DNA of 64,000 nt, taken from NCBI GenBank assembly GCA_037953625.1, contig CM075655.1:18370001-18434000 (forward strand), read 5' to 3'. Positions 1 through 11,132 of this stretch are shown piece by piece. Source of the DNA: Crotalaria pallida. Taxonomy: Eukaryota > Streptophyta > Magnoliopsida > Fabales > Fabaceae. A model generated the notes under the pieces. That model was not told the DNA's origin. It saw nothing but the letters and a program-made list of their open reading frames with translations, and searched no databases. The translations under genes were made by a program, and so were the position numbers. How positions within the stretch are numbered: the stretch's first letter is position 1; every line of letters begins with the position of its first letter.

Positions 1-1055
1 TCTAAAATCGTTTTTGATCTGATTCTGATTTTATTTTTCAAATTCAAATTTCAAATATTTTCAAATCTTTGGTTTTATTTCTTAAATATTTAAGATTTTT
101 TTTATTTTAAACATGTGTTAATTTTTGTTTTTAAAATGGATTTGAATCAATCCTATTTTCTTGGGAAGCCTTTTCTGAATGCTATCTTCTTCTCTTCTTC
201 TCCTTCAACAAAGTTTTTCACGTTCTATCTTTTGAAAAGAAAAACCTTGCTTTTGGCCTTAACGCTTGTGATTTGATTTCATTATCACCAAAGCCTAATT
301 GTTGTATCAGTGTTGCTTAGAACACATTTTTGTTAGTGGGCATTATTGTTGTATCAACACTTCTTAGAGTGGAATATAGTTCTTGTACCCAATCTTCATA
401 TTTTAATCGCTGTTGTAAAGGGGTGTGTGACCCTTACTGATTAGGGAGTGAATCTCCTAGTTCGGACGTGTGGCACGTTCGTGTTGTATCTGGGGTAATG
501 GCTAGACGAACGGTGGGACACCTAGTAGAAAGGGCTACCTTGGGTTCTAGGAAGTGGCTTCCTAGTGTTGTTCATTGAGGTCCCTAGAGAACGGAGGTTC
601 CTAGTAGTGTGCGGGGCGCTCTTGGTTGTAATTGGGTGCGGCTCAATTCAATGCTATGAAAAGCTCAAGCGGGTCACTTGGGGACTGAACGTAGGTCTTT
701 CGCTGGAATGGCTGAACCAGTATAAAATATCTGGTGCAATCTCTCTATCCCTTATCTCTTTTATTTATTGTTGCACATATTTTTATTCTGTTAATTATTT
801 CGTCTTCGTAACCTAAATATTATTTATATTAATTTAATTATTTTAAATTAATCAACGCGCGTTAAACTTTTCGTTGTTATAGTGTTTCTTATCTTCGCGC
901 ATAATATTAATCGTTGTTATTGTCTGCTAGCGCATAATCGTTTTCTTCGTTTTAATAGTTTTCCGCTGCAAATCATATAAGTTTTATTGAAAATGATTGA
1001 ATTCAATATTTACCAATGATTTTATAAAAACCCAATTCACCCGCCTCTTGGGTGA
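1..1055 (+). mobile_element. 3' part of a SIRE-like Ty1/copia LTR
   Basis: No convincing gene is present. The stretch around 640-790 (a 'gggactgaacgtaggt' block, then 'gaaccagtataa' and a T-rich run) resembles the leader of SIRE/Maximus-type LTRs as I remember them. The end near 1027-1055 (attcacccgcctcttgggtg) matches in design the C-rich end of the two other SIRE-like LTRs here, which lie in the opposite orientation at 2014 and 60009. The left end is outside the window. An 83-codon open frame at 565-816 is taken as chance. Family assignment rests on recognition only. Confidence 0.5.
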
Positions 1056-2132
1056 CGGCTGCCAATCCTAACAACCAACCTTTCAATGCAGGTACAAGTA
1101 ATGCGGTTGTCGAACCCCCAAAGGTGACGTTCCATCCTTGTGTCGAAACGCCACAGTACGTATAAAATCCTGCCCAAGTAGCATTTATGCAGAGGGGAGA
1201 GGAATTGCAAGCTGTTTTAGTAAGGCAAAATTTGGCGAGGCACTTACTTCGACACAACAGGGGAGAGAATAGAATCGAACCAGATGATGTGAACAGAGTT
1301 GTCGAACAAGCTTTGAACATAATCGGTTTTACTATAGGCTTGGCTAATTTGCCAGGTTTCAATTCACCTTTTCCTGAATAGGTGCAACATGCAGAAATAC
1401 CAAGAGGAATAAAAGTGTCGAAGTTGTCAAAATTCGCTGGAGAAAAAGGAGAATCTACTGTCGAACATGTTGCACATTATACCATCGAGATGGGTGATTA
1501 AGCCGCTGACGAAGCTATTAAGATACGGCTATCTCCCAACTCTTTGACGAAAAATACGTTTTCATGGTTTTCGACGTTAAGGTCTAATTCCATCCTTGCA
1601 TGGGCCCAGTTGGAAATAGCCTTTCGCGAACAATTCTATAGAGGCGAATTAAAAGTCACCTTAACAGATTTGTTGAGTGTGAGGAGGTTCGATGGAGAGC
1701 CCATTGACGATTACTTGTCCCGTTTTAGGCAAATGAGGAGTAGATGTTTCACTCCGATCCCTGAGCCAGAAGTAGTGAAAATGGTTGTGGCTGGTTTAGA
1801 GTACCACATGAGGAAAAAGCTAGTCACACAACATCTTTAGATTTGGCACAATTAGCCGCATGAGTGCGACAAATTGAGAATCTAAGGGATGAAAAAAATG
1901 ACGGTCAAGAATCCCAAAATTCTCAAAAGGGAGAGAATCCATTATGTCGATTCTCAAATCTCCGATGTAGAGATTGAAGAAACCGCAATTAGTGGTTGGA
2001 GAGACAAAGGAACCCTAGGAATACACCTAGAAGGGGGGGGGGTTGAATAGGTGTCTAAGCTACCTTGAAAGATTTTCGAACGAAACAAATTGAAACAATC
2101 AAAACAAATGATTTTTGAAAATTCTACAGCAC

Positions 2133-2216
2133 TTAATCGATTAACCTGAAATTTACTCGATTAAGCCTGAAAGTTCAAATTGTCTTAATCGATTAAACGA
2201 ACACTTAATCGATTAA
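2133..2216. repeat. Palindrome array 1 (TAATCGATTA) in SIRE-like LTR
   Basis: TAATCGATTA-type words start at about 2134, 2154 (variant TACTCGATTA), 2186 and 2206. They form two pairs, each 20 bp start to start. Confidence 0.85.
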
Positions 2217-3152
2217 ATCTATCAGAAACTGAAAAATCACTTTTCAATTGAATACGAAAATCAATCAATCAACACTTAAGATCAGAGATTCAGCGAAAAC
2301 AATTAACACCTATATTCTTATTGATTACCCTAGTTATGAAAATGATTTTCCCTTTATCAATTTGAACAATAAAGATTCAATTCAATCAATTATGAAAATC
2401 AATCTTTCTAGGTTTTCAACCAAGAACGCAATCAAATGACTTGAATATAAAGAGTAAGGGTTTAGAGATACGACACAGTGATTTATCTTGGTTCACTTTC
2501 ATCCACTTGAAAGCTACATCCAGTCCCCTCTTCAACCAAGAGAGATTCTTCACTATGAGGAATTAGAGTTCTCAAATTACAAGTGATTGCCTCACAAGAC
2601 TTCCTTCTTGCTAGCCTACAAGAGATAACCGACACCCTTGCCTTGTAATCCTATTGATCTTCTCTCTAATCTAACCTCTACCCCTTGTTGATAATCGACA
2701 CAACAAGTCTTCAATTGCTTGATGATAATCCACACATCAAGGCTTCTCCTTGCTTGATTCACAACCAAGACTTTCTTCAATTGCTTGAACTTTGCTTGAT
2801 GATAATCGACACACCAAGGCTTCTTGTTTGTTGTAGTGGCTTGCCTTATTGCAAAGATTACAACTCAATGAATACACATAACAATCCTAATGAATCTCAA
2901 TCAATAGCTATGACAAATCACACAAGAGATTCAAAGGTTCTTGATCAAAGAATATGAAAATAGAAAAGCTTTGATCTTTGAAATTGAGAGAGAATAGAGT
3001 GGCTTGATTCTTTATAAAATGAATATCAAAATGATGGGTTATGATCACAAAGGTTAGAAAAAGGTTTTTATAGAATACCCAAAAGTTGTAGCACTTGAAA
3101 AACTGATTTTGAGAAGTGAAAAACGTATTTTTAAAAATAAGTTCAGCAGTGT

Positions 3153-3215
3153 TTAATCGATTAAATTTCAGCTTAATCGAGTACTAATCGATTAAATTAA
3201 TCCTTAATCGATTAA
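3153..3215. repeat. Palindrome array 2 (TAATCGATTA) in SIRE-like LTR
   Basis: Words start at about 3154, 3174 (variant TAATCGAGTA), 3185 and 3205, again as two pairs at 20-bp spacing. The array lies just upstream, on the minus strand, of the TATA-like box. Confidence 0.85.
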
Positions 3216-3961
3216 ATCCATACTGCACATTTTAGAACTTGTTTTCTCAAAAGCCAACCTTTCCTTTAAAACCTTTAAGCCACCTATTGATTCTAGGTTA
3301 AGTGAAAACTCAAATTATGATTAAATCATGACTTATGAATGAGATTCACTACCCTCTAAACAAACTACCCAAATGAAAACCTATGAAGCTTGAGAGGCAA
3401 AAGATAAAACAAAAACAATTACACTCAAACTTAAGTCTTCATGAGCTTGCTTTCTCTCTTCTTCATTTGATGTTTGTTGTTGCTTGTTGAACTTGAACTT
3501 GATCATCACATGATAGCTTGTTCAAAACACTTTGTCATTATCAAAACATTCATCATGGAACTTACAGAGATGTTCGACTCAGGCTCAGAGGTAGACACAA
3601 TAGACCTAGAAGAAGGGAAACCTTACATGTTTCATGCCTTGAGCCCGTCGAAACCCCCAAGTGAGAATCTATACAAGAAAACATACACTTTTGACATCTC
3701 TAAAACTGAACAAGTTTTTGATATGTTATTAAAGGATAAACAAATTAAATTGACTGAAGGACATAAACTCTTAAAGAAAGATGAGCTGAAAGGCAGAAAA
3801 TATTGTAAGTATCATAACAATTGTACTCACAATACTACTGATTGTTTTGCTTTCATAAATTTGATCCAGTAAGGGCTCGACAAAGGAAGGCTAAAGTTTA
3901 TTGACATATTTTCAACACCTGTTCCAGATTACTTAGACATGATTCAACTGAAGATCAAAAG

Positions 3962-4527
3962 ACTGAGAAATCATCCATAAAAACCTCAATGAACTTTTAA
4001 ACCATATCGGAATAGATGAATAACATGCCCCTTTGAAAAGTTGTTGGTGCATTGCACAAACCAAAAGGCATCCTCCGATAAGCGAAAACTCCAAAGGGAC
4101 AAGTAAAAGCAGTTTTTTCTAGGTCTATTGGATCCACATGAATCTGGTTATAGACGGAATAACCATCTAAAAAGCAATAATATTCATGCCCGGCTAATCT
4201 TTCTAACATATGGTCCATAAATGGAAGGAGAAAATGGTCCTTATGTGTGGTACTATTTAATCTCCTATAATCAATACACACTCTCCACCCAGAAACAGTA
4301 CGGGTGGGTATCAGTTCATTATTTTCATTTTTCACCACTATTAACCCTCCATTCTTCGAGACCACTTGCACTGGGCTTACCCAAGTGCTGGCTGAGATAG
4401 GATAGATAATCCTAGCGTCCAATGACTTCACTACCTCTTTCCTAACAACCTCTTGCAGAGTGGGATTTAACCTCCACTGCGGTTGTATCACAGATTTAAA
4501 ATTCTCCTCCAAGAGAATCTTATGCAT
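3962..4527 (-). pseudogene. Athila-like reverse transcriptase fragment
   Basis: Fragment of the Ty3/gypsy reverse transcriptase that copies element RNA to DNA. Visible landmarks in order are 'VVKSLDARIIYPIS', 'WVSPVQVVSKNGG', 'GWRVCIDYRRLN', 'DHFLLPFMDHMLERLAGH', 'FLDGYSVYNQI', 'FAYRRMPFGLCNAP' and, after an in-frame stop, 'KFIEVFMDDFSV', which contains the YxDD-type catalytic motif as FMDD. The wording is that of the plant Athila lineage. The sequence breaks off immediately after the FMDD block at about 3962, so the thumb, RNase H and integrase are lost. The stop after 'YSDMV' and the truncation make it non-functional. It follows the protease/linker fragments on the same strand with frame breaks. 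Confidence 0.9.
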
Positions 4528-4550
4528 GCAAAAGAAGGGACTGATTCCCT

Positions 4551-5027
4551 TTAGATATGATACACTCCATCCGATAGCAGATTTATAAAGCCCAAAATTC
4601 TTAATAATTGTTCAGTTTGAGATTTAGTCAAGGCACTATTTATGATTATGGGGTAATATTCAGTATCATTAAGGAAAACATACCTGAGACTGGCTGGTAA
4701 ATCCTTGAGCTCTTGCTTCGATCTTTCCTCCTTTTCATTTGGCCTCAGGTCTGCTGGTTGTTGTCCCCTACTGATCTTTGAAGATCCATCAAGAAGGGTC
4801 TTAATGTGGTGAGCCTTTATTCCTTCCTCACAATCAGTCACAAAAGTTGCCTCCACATGGTCTTCATAACACATCTCCTCAAACACAGAGTCCACAATAG
4901 ACTCTATGACATCTAACCTCATACACTGATCATCCCCCATGGCATTCTGCATTGATTCATAGACATTGAATTTTACCGATTCATCATGAACTCTGAGCAT
5001 CAGTTCACCATTTTTCACATCAATCAA
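4551..5027 (-). pseudogene. Athila-like pol segment between protease and RT
   Basis: A 158-residue open segment ('LMLRVHDESVKFNVYESM' followed by an acidic stretch) of the kind that joins protease to RT in Athila pol polyproteins. 'SLRYVFLNDTEYYPIII' and 'QTEQLLRIL' precede the RT domain in those proteins. The segment is separated from both neighbours by frame breaks, so it is only a relic. Its identity rests on position and family-like wording, not on a catalytic motif. Confidence 0.75.
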
Positions 5028-5054
5028 GGCTCTCCCAGTAGCCAGGAAAGGTCT

Positions 5055-5348
5055 TCATAAGAGTAATGAAATATCCTGATCTTCATCCATGTCTAGAATT
5101 AAAAAATTTGCTAGGAAGATAAACTTATCCACCTTGGCTATCATATCTTCCACTTTACCATATGGCCTCTTGATAGATCGGTCAACCAACTGAAGGGAGA
5201 TCTGTGTTGGTTTGATTTCACCAATTCCCAACATTTTGAAGATGGAGACGGGTATCAAATTGATACTAGCCCCTAAGTCACACAAAGCTCTTCCAATATC
5301 CACCCCACCTATATTGCAAGGAATAGTAAAGCTACCCAGATCTTTCAA
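5055..5348 (-). pseudogene. Athila-like aspartic protease fragment
   Basis: The fragment begins 'MKDLGSFTIPCNIGG' and carries 'ALCDLGASINLIPVSIFKMLG'. This is the retropepsin active-site region, in which plant Athila elements usually read DLGAS rather than DTGAS/DSGAS. The segment then continues through 'SLQLVDRSIKRPYGKVED' and 'FLILDMDED' toward the second half of the domain, where it is interrupted. The protease would cleave the gag-pol polyprotein. It lies between the gag region and the RT fragment, as expected for Ty3/gypsy order, and is not part of an intact reading frame. Confidence 0.85.
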
Positions 5349-5366
5349 TTTATGTGGAAGCTTCTT

Positions 5367-6998
5367 CTAAAGGATAGCACTGCACTCCTTAGTAAGTAGA
5401 ATCGTTTCATCGCCCTTCATCTTTCTCTTGTTGGTGAGAAGTTCCTTCATGAATTTTGCATAGATGGGCATTTGTTCACGAGCCTCTGCAAATGGTATGT
5501 TGACCTGAAGCTTTGTGAATACTTCCATGAACTTTGCAAACTGGCTTTGATTCTTCTCCTCCTTCTTCCGACGCTGAGGGAATGGTACTCTGGGAAGTAC
5601 TTTTGGTTTTTGCACTTTAGCTTCAACTGGACTCTTTGTCTCCTCCTCAACTTCAACTGGTTGCACTACAAGACTCTCTTCTTCAGCCTTCTGTTTGGGT
5701 TCTTATTTTTGCTCGATTACCAGCTCATCACTCTTCTGCTGTGGCTCGTCATAAGCTTTTCCACTTCGAAGAGTAATGGCTTGACAATCACTGGTATTGC
5801 TGGGAGAGTGTTCTGACTGCTCAGGCCCGTTCGAAATTCTACCTTGCTGATTCTCTAATATCTTCTTAACCTGATTTTGAAGGGTGTTAATACTAGCTTG
5901 CTGATTGCTCAGGCCCATTCGAAATTCTTCTTGGAAAGAATAACTTGACAAAGTTATCTTTTCTACCCTATTTCCGATAGTGGCTTCTCTGGTGGAGGAT
6001 TAGGTGAATGATTAACCCATGAAGAATTTGAGTAACCCTGGTACCTTGCATTGTGAGTATGATGTATCAGATTCCTTTGTTGGCCTTCACCAAAATAATT
6101 CATTTGCCTCTCATTGCGCCTAGTTTTTGTCACAGCAAAAGCAGATTCGCCTCCACATAACTCGGAGACAGGTGGTTCCATATGAACTTGACTCAATTGC
6201 TTGGTCAATGCTGCCATCTGCTTTTGCATCATTTTGTTTTGCATGATGAGGGTTTGAACATGTGAGGAATCTTCTTTCTTAGCTATCCGCTCTGGTTATG
6301 CTTGAATGTTATTTTCCACCATTATTTCAATGATATCTCTGGCCTCTTCAATGGTCTTATTCTTAGCTAGAGATCCACCAGCTGCTACATCTATCATGTC
6401 CTTGCAGATGATTTCAACCATCATAGAAGATTTGGATCTGCATGTATCCTGGTATTCCATGAGTTGGACACTTCTTCAACCGTTGGTTAAATCTCTCCAT
6501 GCTTCATGTAAGGGCTCATCTCCTCGTTGTACAAATGAGGTGATGTTTTTCCTTGTATTAGCCCGATCAATTTATGGGAGATACTTGTCATAAAATTTTT
6601 GTACAAGTATATCCCATGAAGACAAACTCCCTTCTAGTTGCTTGATAATCCAGCTCCTCACTTTATCTCTCAGAGATACCGGAAACTACCTCATTCGGAT
6701 GGCTTCATCAGAGGCAACCTCCATTTTGAAAAAAATCCAACATGCTGAGAAAATTAGCGATGTGCTCCATTGGATCTTCTTGCGGACCACCTCCAAATTG
6801 ATCCTTCGGAATTAAGTAAATGTAATGTGGATCAATGGTGAAGTGTGGTGCATCAATGGCAGGTCTGATGATGTTAGTTGCGCATGCATCCATGCTAATT
6901 TTTGCAAAGTCCGCAAGAGTCTTTGGTTTGGATTCCTCCTTTTCAGCCATTCCTCCAAGTGGTTTCTTTTCCTTCTTACCTGCGGAATACAGGTACAC
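5367..6998 (-). pseudogene. Athila-like gag region, multiply frameshifted
   Basis: Remnant of gag (capsid/nucleocapsid) of the Athila-like element. The N-terminal part (6708-6998) reads 'KTLADFAKISMDACATNIIRPA', then 'FTIDPHYIYLIPKDQFGG' and 'DPMEHIANFLSMLDFF', and is clearly related to the gag fragment at 37824-38080. The middle part (6244-6707) has only decayed reading frame. Downstream are a QN-rich segment (5963-6244, 'MQNKMMQKQMAALTKQLSQ'), a segment with 'ITLRSGKAYDEP' (5703-5951) and a basic linker (5367-5666) that leads into the protease. Several frame changes and stops separate these pieces. Confidence 0.8.
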
Positions 6999-7089
6999 AA
7001 AGAAAAAGGGTTAGTAGCACCTGTTGCAAATAATAAATTCCACTAAATAACTATAACAAGTACCAAAAATTATTGAAATCGAATTTCAA

Positions 7090-7106
7090 TCCCCGGCAAC
7101 GGCGCC
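7090..7106 (-). other. Primer-binding site (tRNA-Asp type) of the Athila-like element
   Basis: The minus strand reads GGCGCCGTTGCCGGGGA, complementary to 17 bases of the plant tRNA-Asp 3' end. This is the usual Athila primer site. It lies between the gag region and the LTR end at about 7115, which fixes the element's orientation as minus. Confidence 0.85.
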
Positions 7107-8049
7107 CAAAACTTTTTGGCTTCTCTAGCAAGTATACTAGATCGTGCACAAGTAATATAGTAGAAGTAAAATTATCGTTCCCACGAGGATTGCAAATTGT
7201 TTTAAATAACTTTCACATTATTATAATTAATAATGAAACTTGAAAAGTAACTAATATTTTTGGGTTATTGATTAATTAAATTGAAAAACTAAAATAAGAA
7301 ATAAAACATAAATTAAATCGTGTTTGTGAGATGAATGTGAAAAGCATTAGGAACGTGGTTTCATTGCAGGACCTAGCTACTAGTCATGAATCTCCGTTTT
7401 CCATTGAATCTACGACATCCTAGAGGTAATAAAAACCATATGTCTGTGAATTTATGTTTCTTATTCAATATGAGAACCCTTAATGTCTTAAGCAATTTTG
7501 ACATATGAATAACCACTAATTAAGCACACTGGAATATTAAAGTCATATAAGCCCTAGATGCATGTCTACAATCTAGGTGGTTATAAAGTTTGGAAGAACG
7601 GCCTATTCTAATCCTCATATGTCTCTTGTTGGACTAGATATCCAAAACAAAACATAAATTGATCAAGTTCATGAATTGTAATTAACACACAACCAAACAA
7701 TAGATTTAAATGGAAAACATCAATTCATAACTAATTATCCATACAAATCCACCATATTCCTAAATGAGGGTTTTAGTTACACATATTGAAATAAGAAAAG
7801 CAAAGATAAAAGAAGGAATTCATGACCATAGACAACCTAAAATTCCCAATAGATCTTCAATCTTCAAGCAGGATTCCTCCGCTCTTGATCTCCAATTCTC
7901 TTCTCTCTCTAAATTCTCTCTCAAAAACTATGTAATCTCCCTTTTCTAACTCCCCTATTTTATTCCTAAAACCTAATTTAAATAGTAAAAACTAATCTTG
8001 GAACAAATCTATTAAATCTTATCAAAAATCCCATAAACTCGTCATCCAC

Positions 8050-8245
8050 ACTCCTAGGCGCAAGCTTCACTCTGATTTGCCAATTTGCTTCGCTGCACAT
8101 GCGCCTGGGCGCACCATAGGCTGCGCCTAGGCGTGAATCTACCTGAGAAGAGAACTTTTTCACAATTGATTTTAATCATTCAAACCCTAGACTTTGGACT
8201 TTTGACCCCCATGCGCCTAGGCGTGACTAACACACGCCTGGGCAT
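8050..8245. repeat. GC-type palindrome words (CGCCTAGGCG) in Athila-like LTR
   Basis: CGCCTAGGCG or near variants occur at about 8051, 8102, 8124, 8214 and 8235. The last four form two pairs spaced 22 and 21 bp. CGCCTAGGCG is a perfect palindrome and CGCCTGGGCG differs from it at one base. Confidence 0.75.
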
Positions 8246-8365
8246 GGAACACTACTCCGCACTCGCTTTTTCTCCATTTTGACTCCAAACACAAGGGCTT
8301 CAAAGCTCATTTCCATTCCATTGCACAATTAATCAAATAGAGCTCCAAAATACCAGAAACGAAAC

Positions 8366-9921
8366 TGTTGGATTCACTGGCAAGTATACCAGATCATACA
8401 AGTAATAAAGTGATAAGTAGAGTATCGATCCCACGAGGAATGATTTTAAATCAATTTTCACCTTATGGTAAGAACTTAATGATATTTGAATCAAAAGATT
8501 GAATTTGTGGTTAATTAAATTTCAACAAAAGTAACTTTATATTTTTGTATTTTTGGATTTCCAAATTAATTTAAAAACAGAGGGATATGGCTTTATTAGT
8601 TGAGTTATAACTTTAAGTCATGAAGCTCCAATCTTTTTATGTCAACAACAATCCTGATAAAATTAGTGAAAACTCAATTCCTTAAGATAATCACCTTATT
8701 ATAATGATTAAAATTCCTTAATTCCTTAAGCCAATTTTAACATTATAATCTTAAGACAGATCAGCAGAATAACAAGGTGTTGTATGATATTCTCAAGGTA
8801 TTCCTACTCAATGATAACATCATAATATTTGGTTATAAGGTCAATTCAATCCCCAATTTTCCAATTGCAGAATTAAGTCCCAAGGAATAGATTCTCAGTT
8901 CCATGTGATTAAAGCATAACCAAATAATTGACATAACAATATTATCACTTCATTATTAAAGTTAAGTCTCAAACTAATTACACCATATCCCAAATAGAGA
9001 TTTAGTTATCCATAATAATAAAATAATAACAATAAAACATAAACTTAAATAAAGAGAGATAACATTACAAGTGTGAGAGTCTCCACAAGAGCTTCAACTC
9101 CTAGATCCTAGTTTCCACTTAGGATCATAGCCTAGAGGAGCATAACTTCCCTAGATCTCACTTATAATATCACTCCTAAAAACTAAGAGAATTCTCTCAT
9201 TCAAGAAGAATGCCTAAATGAGAGAAGTATTTGAGGGAGAAGAGAGGATTCACAAATTGTGTGTGAAAAGGTGTGTGGAATGAAGGAATGAAGGGTGGTA
9301 TTTATAGGAGAATGAACAAGGAAGAGGACAATCCAACTTTCTATTTTTAATTCTGATTGTGAACACGCCTGAGCACGTTGCTGTACCTAACTTTTGGCCT
9401 GAGCGCGAACTCAGGCGTGGTGCCTGTTTTGACCGCGCGCTTGAACTTGCGCTTGGGCGTGTTACTGTTGCTACTGAAGCGCTTGACTGCAGCTTGAGCG
9501 TTAAGTTAAATCATATGATACACGCTTGAGCGTGCGCTTGAGCGTGCGCTTGAGCGTGTTGCACTGAGCTGATTTCTGACCGTGAACTTTTGGTGCTGTG
9601 TCTGATGCTGGCCTTGACACGCGCCTGAGCGTGCGCTCAGGCGTGGAGAATTGATTTTTAATCTTCTTTCTTTCTTTTCTTTACAATTTCAATTCTCTTG
9701 TTATTCTTTGCTTTCTCCAAATAATTTAAATGTGTTCTTCCTTCCTTTCAGTCCTACAAACACTGCAATTATTCACAAGAATTATAAATTTCACACATAT
9801 TTATTTATTTAATGTTTGCTTATATTTACAAACCTAGATAAAATCCAAGGGAAATCAAGCAATTACTCAGACATTTGGGGCTAAAAACCAACGGAATAAT
9901 ACTTATTTTGAGCAGTCATCA
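8366..9921 (-). mobile_element. Athila-like solo LTR nested in the Athila LTR
   Basis: The insert runs from TGTTGGATTCACTGGCAAG to GAGCAGTCATCA. It is flanked by GAAAC (8361-8365) and CAAAC (9922-9926), a TSD with one mismatch. Its left end (tatcgatcccacgagga) is homologous to the left end of the host LTR (tatcgttcccacgagga), so it is a related LTR. Removing it restores a sequence that aligns with the third copy at about 14250-14414. It contains many CGCTTGAGCG/CGCCTGAGCG words at 9363-9645. Confidence 0.75.
9363..9645. repeat. CGCTTGAGCG / CGCCTGAGCG word cluster
   Basis: About a dozen related words occur. They include three tandem copies of cgcttgagcgtg at 12-bp period (about 9521-9560) and two perfect inverted pairs (gcctgag...ctcaggc near 9400 and gcctgagcg/cgctcaggc near 9625) that would form short hairpins. 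The organisation differs from the 20-bp pairs elsewhere, but the position within the LTR is the same. Confidence 0.7.
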
Positions 9922-10077
9922 CAAACCCAAAACAGATCAAAACGTTCCAAGATCATAACTTTCCTAAACTAACAAAAAACTCAACTAATCTACCCAAATT
10001 ACTTAAGAAATAAGCCAAAACCTCAGCAAAAGGGAGTTAATTCATGCTCTAAAACATCATATATTAGACCCAAATCA

Positions 10078-10259
10078 CATACTATAAATGAGAATTTCTT
10101 CAGTTCTTACTGGCTAAACATGAAAACCATTGTATTTGCCATACATGCATGATCATAAATAAAAACCTTTACTTAAATTATGTTGTCTACGTACTAGTCT
10201 TCCTTACGTTTGGCTCGCCACTAAACCTAACGGAAGAAATTTATAGTCAAGGCTCTAAT
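10078..10259. other. Short unresolved stretch
   Basis: Lies between the Athila-like LTR end and the next LTR start. I see no gene or repeat end in it. Confidence 0.4.
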
Positions 10260-10644
10260 TGTGACGACCCAACTTTTAACCTCAATAAAATACTTATATT
10301 AAAAAATATGACCATTTTTTTCTTTTTAACACAAGTTGCATCATCACTATTTTCAATCATGCGGAAGAAAATTGTAATCACAAGATAGAGGAATAACAAA
10401 CTTCATATTATATTATCATGATCCAAAAGAGTTACAGCTTTCATTTCATTGGTACAAACTACGGGAACTTAAAAGACAAATACCAAAACTTAGTTAGAAC
10501 TCTAGGTCATTACACTATATCACAATATCTTACAACAAAATGTATAACAACCTAGAGAATATGGTTCACAACTCCAAAATATGAAGCAGAAAAAGGAAAA
10601 GAAACCTGATGGGTTCATACACATTTCACTAGTAGGAATTCAAC

Positions 10645-11132
10645 TTAGTTGTCAGTTCCCCACTGACTTCCAGTTGAATTCTCCATGGGATCGTCATCCG
10701 CCACCTGATTAGCATCTTCAACTGGGTCCTCATCCTCAATGGGGTCCTCCTCCTCCTCCTCGTCCTCTTCATGTGCCGGATCAGATGGCACATAAACCGG
10801 AGTCCTAGGTTGGACTCTAGGGGATGGACTAGGGTGAGTGGGAACTTCAAAAATTACTCTTTCAGTTGAGGGTGAAGGACTGGGTGGAAGAGTACGTCTG
10901 GTAATACGTCGTGGGGTGGTGGAGGGGTTCCATGGCGAAAGACAAAATGCGGTGGAATGTGCATGATATACACCATTGGGATCCTCGTCCGACGGGGGCG
11001 CATTCGGGACCAAGGGTTAGGAAGACGGAAAGTAATCTCCACGTCACCCTCGAACGTGGCCTGGTGCTCATCAAAGTTCCACTCTCCATTAGGGAGTGGC
11101 CCCATCTCCACACACAATATGTTCCGTCCCAT
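10645..11132 (-). other. Open, proline- and acid-rich segment inside Tekay-like LTR a
   Basis: Two overlapping minus-strand frames are open: 92 codons from 11132 ('MGRNILCVEMGPLPNGEWNF') and 122 codons from 11013 with a Pro/Ser-rich part and an acidic run 'HEEDEEEEEDPIEDEDP'. They begin directly downstream of the acceptor-like site at 11136. I do not recognise a domain. Composition bias and the lack of one continuous frame make a functional protein unlikely. It may be exonic leader sequence of the LTR transcript. Confidence 0.3.

Larger units (their letters stand above)
2014..3556 (-). mobile_element. SIRE-like solo LTR inserted in the gag remnant
   Basis: The 1,543-bp insert is flanked by GGAAC at 2009-2013 and 3557-3561, and removing it rejoins the gag reading region. 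The right end on the minus strand reads TGATGAATGTTTTGATAAT and the left end carries a G9 run followed by 'ttgaatagg', both usual for SIRE-type LTRs read in reverse. A TATA-like CTATAAAAACC lies on the minus strand near 3064-3075. Two clusters of AATCGATT words lie at 2133-2216 and 3153-3215. There is no coding capacity, and the left terminus is not a canonical TG/CA end. Confidence 0.75.
1140..3935 (+). pseudogene. Broken Ty3/gypsy gag gene (Tat/Retand-like), split by a solo LTR
   Basis: Remnant of a retrotransposon gag polyprotein, the structural protein of the virus-like particle. The frame running 1187-1840 carries the Retrotrans_gag-type core: a 'KLSKFAGEKGESTVEH' stretch, then 'SLTKNTFSWF', 'WAQLEIAFREQFYRG' and 'FDGEPIDDYLSRFRQM'. 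Stop codons interrupt the same frame near 1379, 1498 and 1838. A one-base shift restores similarity after 1840 ('VRQIENLRDEKND'). At 2009 a 1.54-kb LTR is inserted with TSD GGAAC, and gag resumes at 3562 with 'MFDSGSEVDTIDLEEGKPY' and a Cys/His knuckle-like segment ('YCKYHNNCTHNTTDCF') before stopping at 3870-3872. Protease, RT and integrase of this element are missing: at about 3960 it abuts an unrelated Athila-like fragment in the opposite direction. It cannot make a full protein. Lineage below Ty3/gypsy is inferred from the gag style. Confidence 0.75.
7115..10077 (-). mobile_element. 5' LTR of the Athila-like element, split by a nested solo LTR
   Basis: Read on the minus strand the LTR starts TGATTTGGGTCTAATATATG at 10077 and ends beside the primer site at about 7115. 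Without the nested insert (8366-9921 plus TSD) it is about 1.4 kb. The same terminal wording recurs at 14385-14414, showing a second family member. The U3 side contains CGCCTAGGCG/CGCCTGGGCG words at 8050-8245. No open frame of interest is present. Confidence 0.7.

Noticed and set aside
565..816. 83-codon frame in the first kilobase
   Set aside because: It lies in SIRE-like LTR leader sequence and has no recognisable feature.
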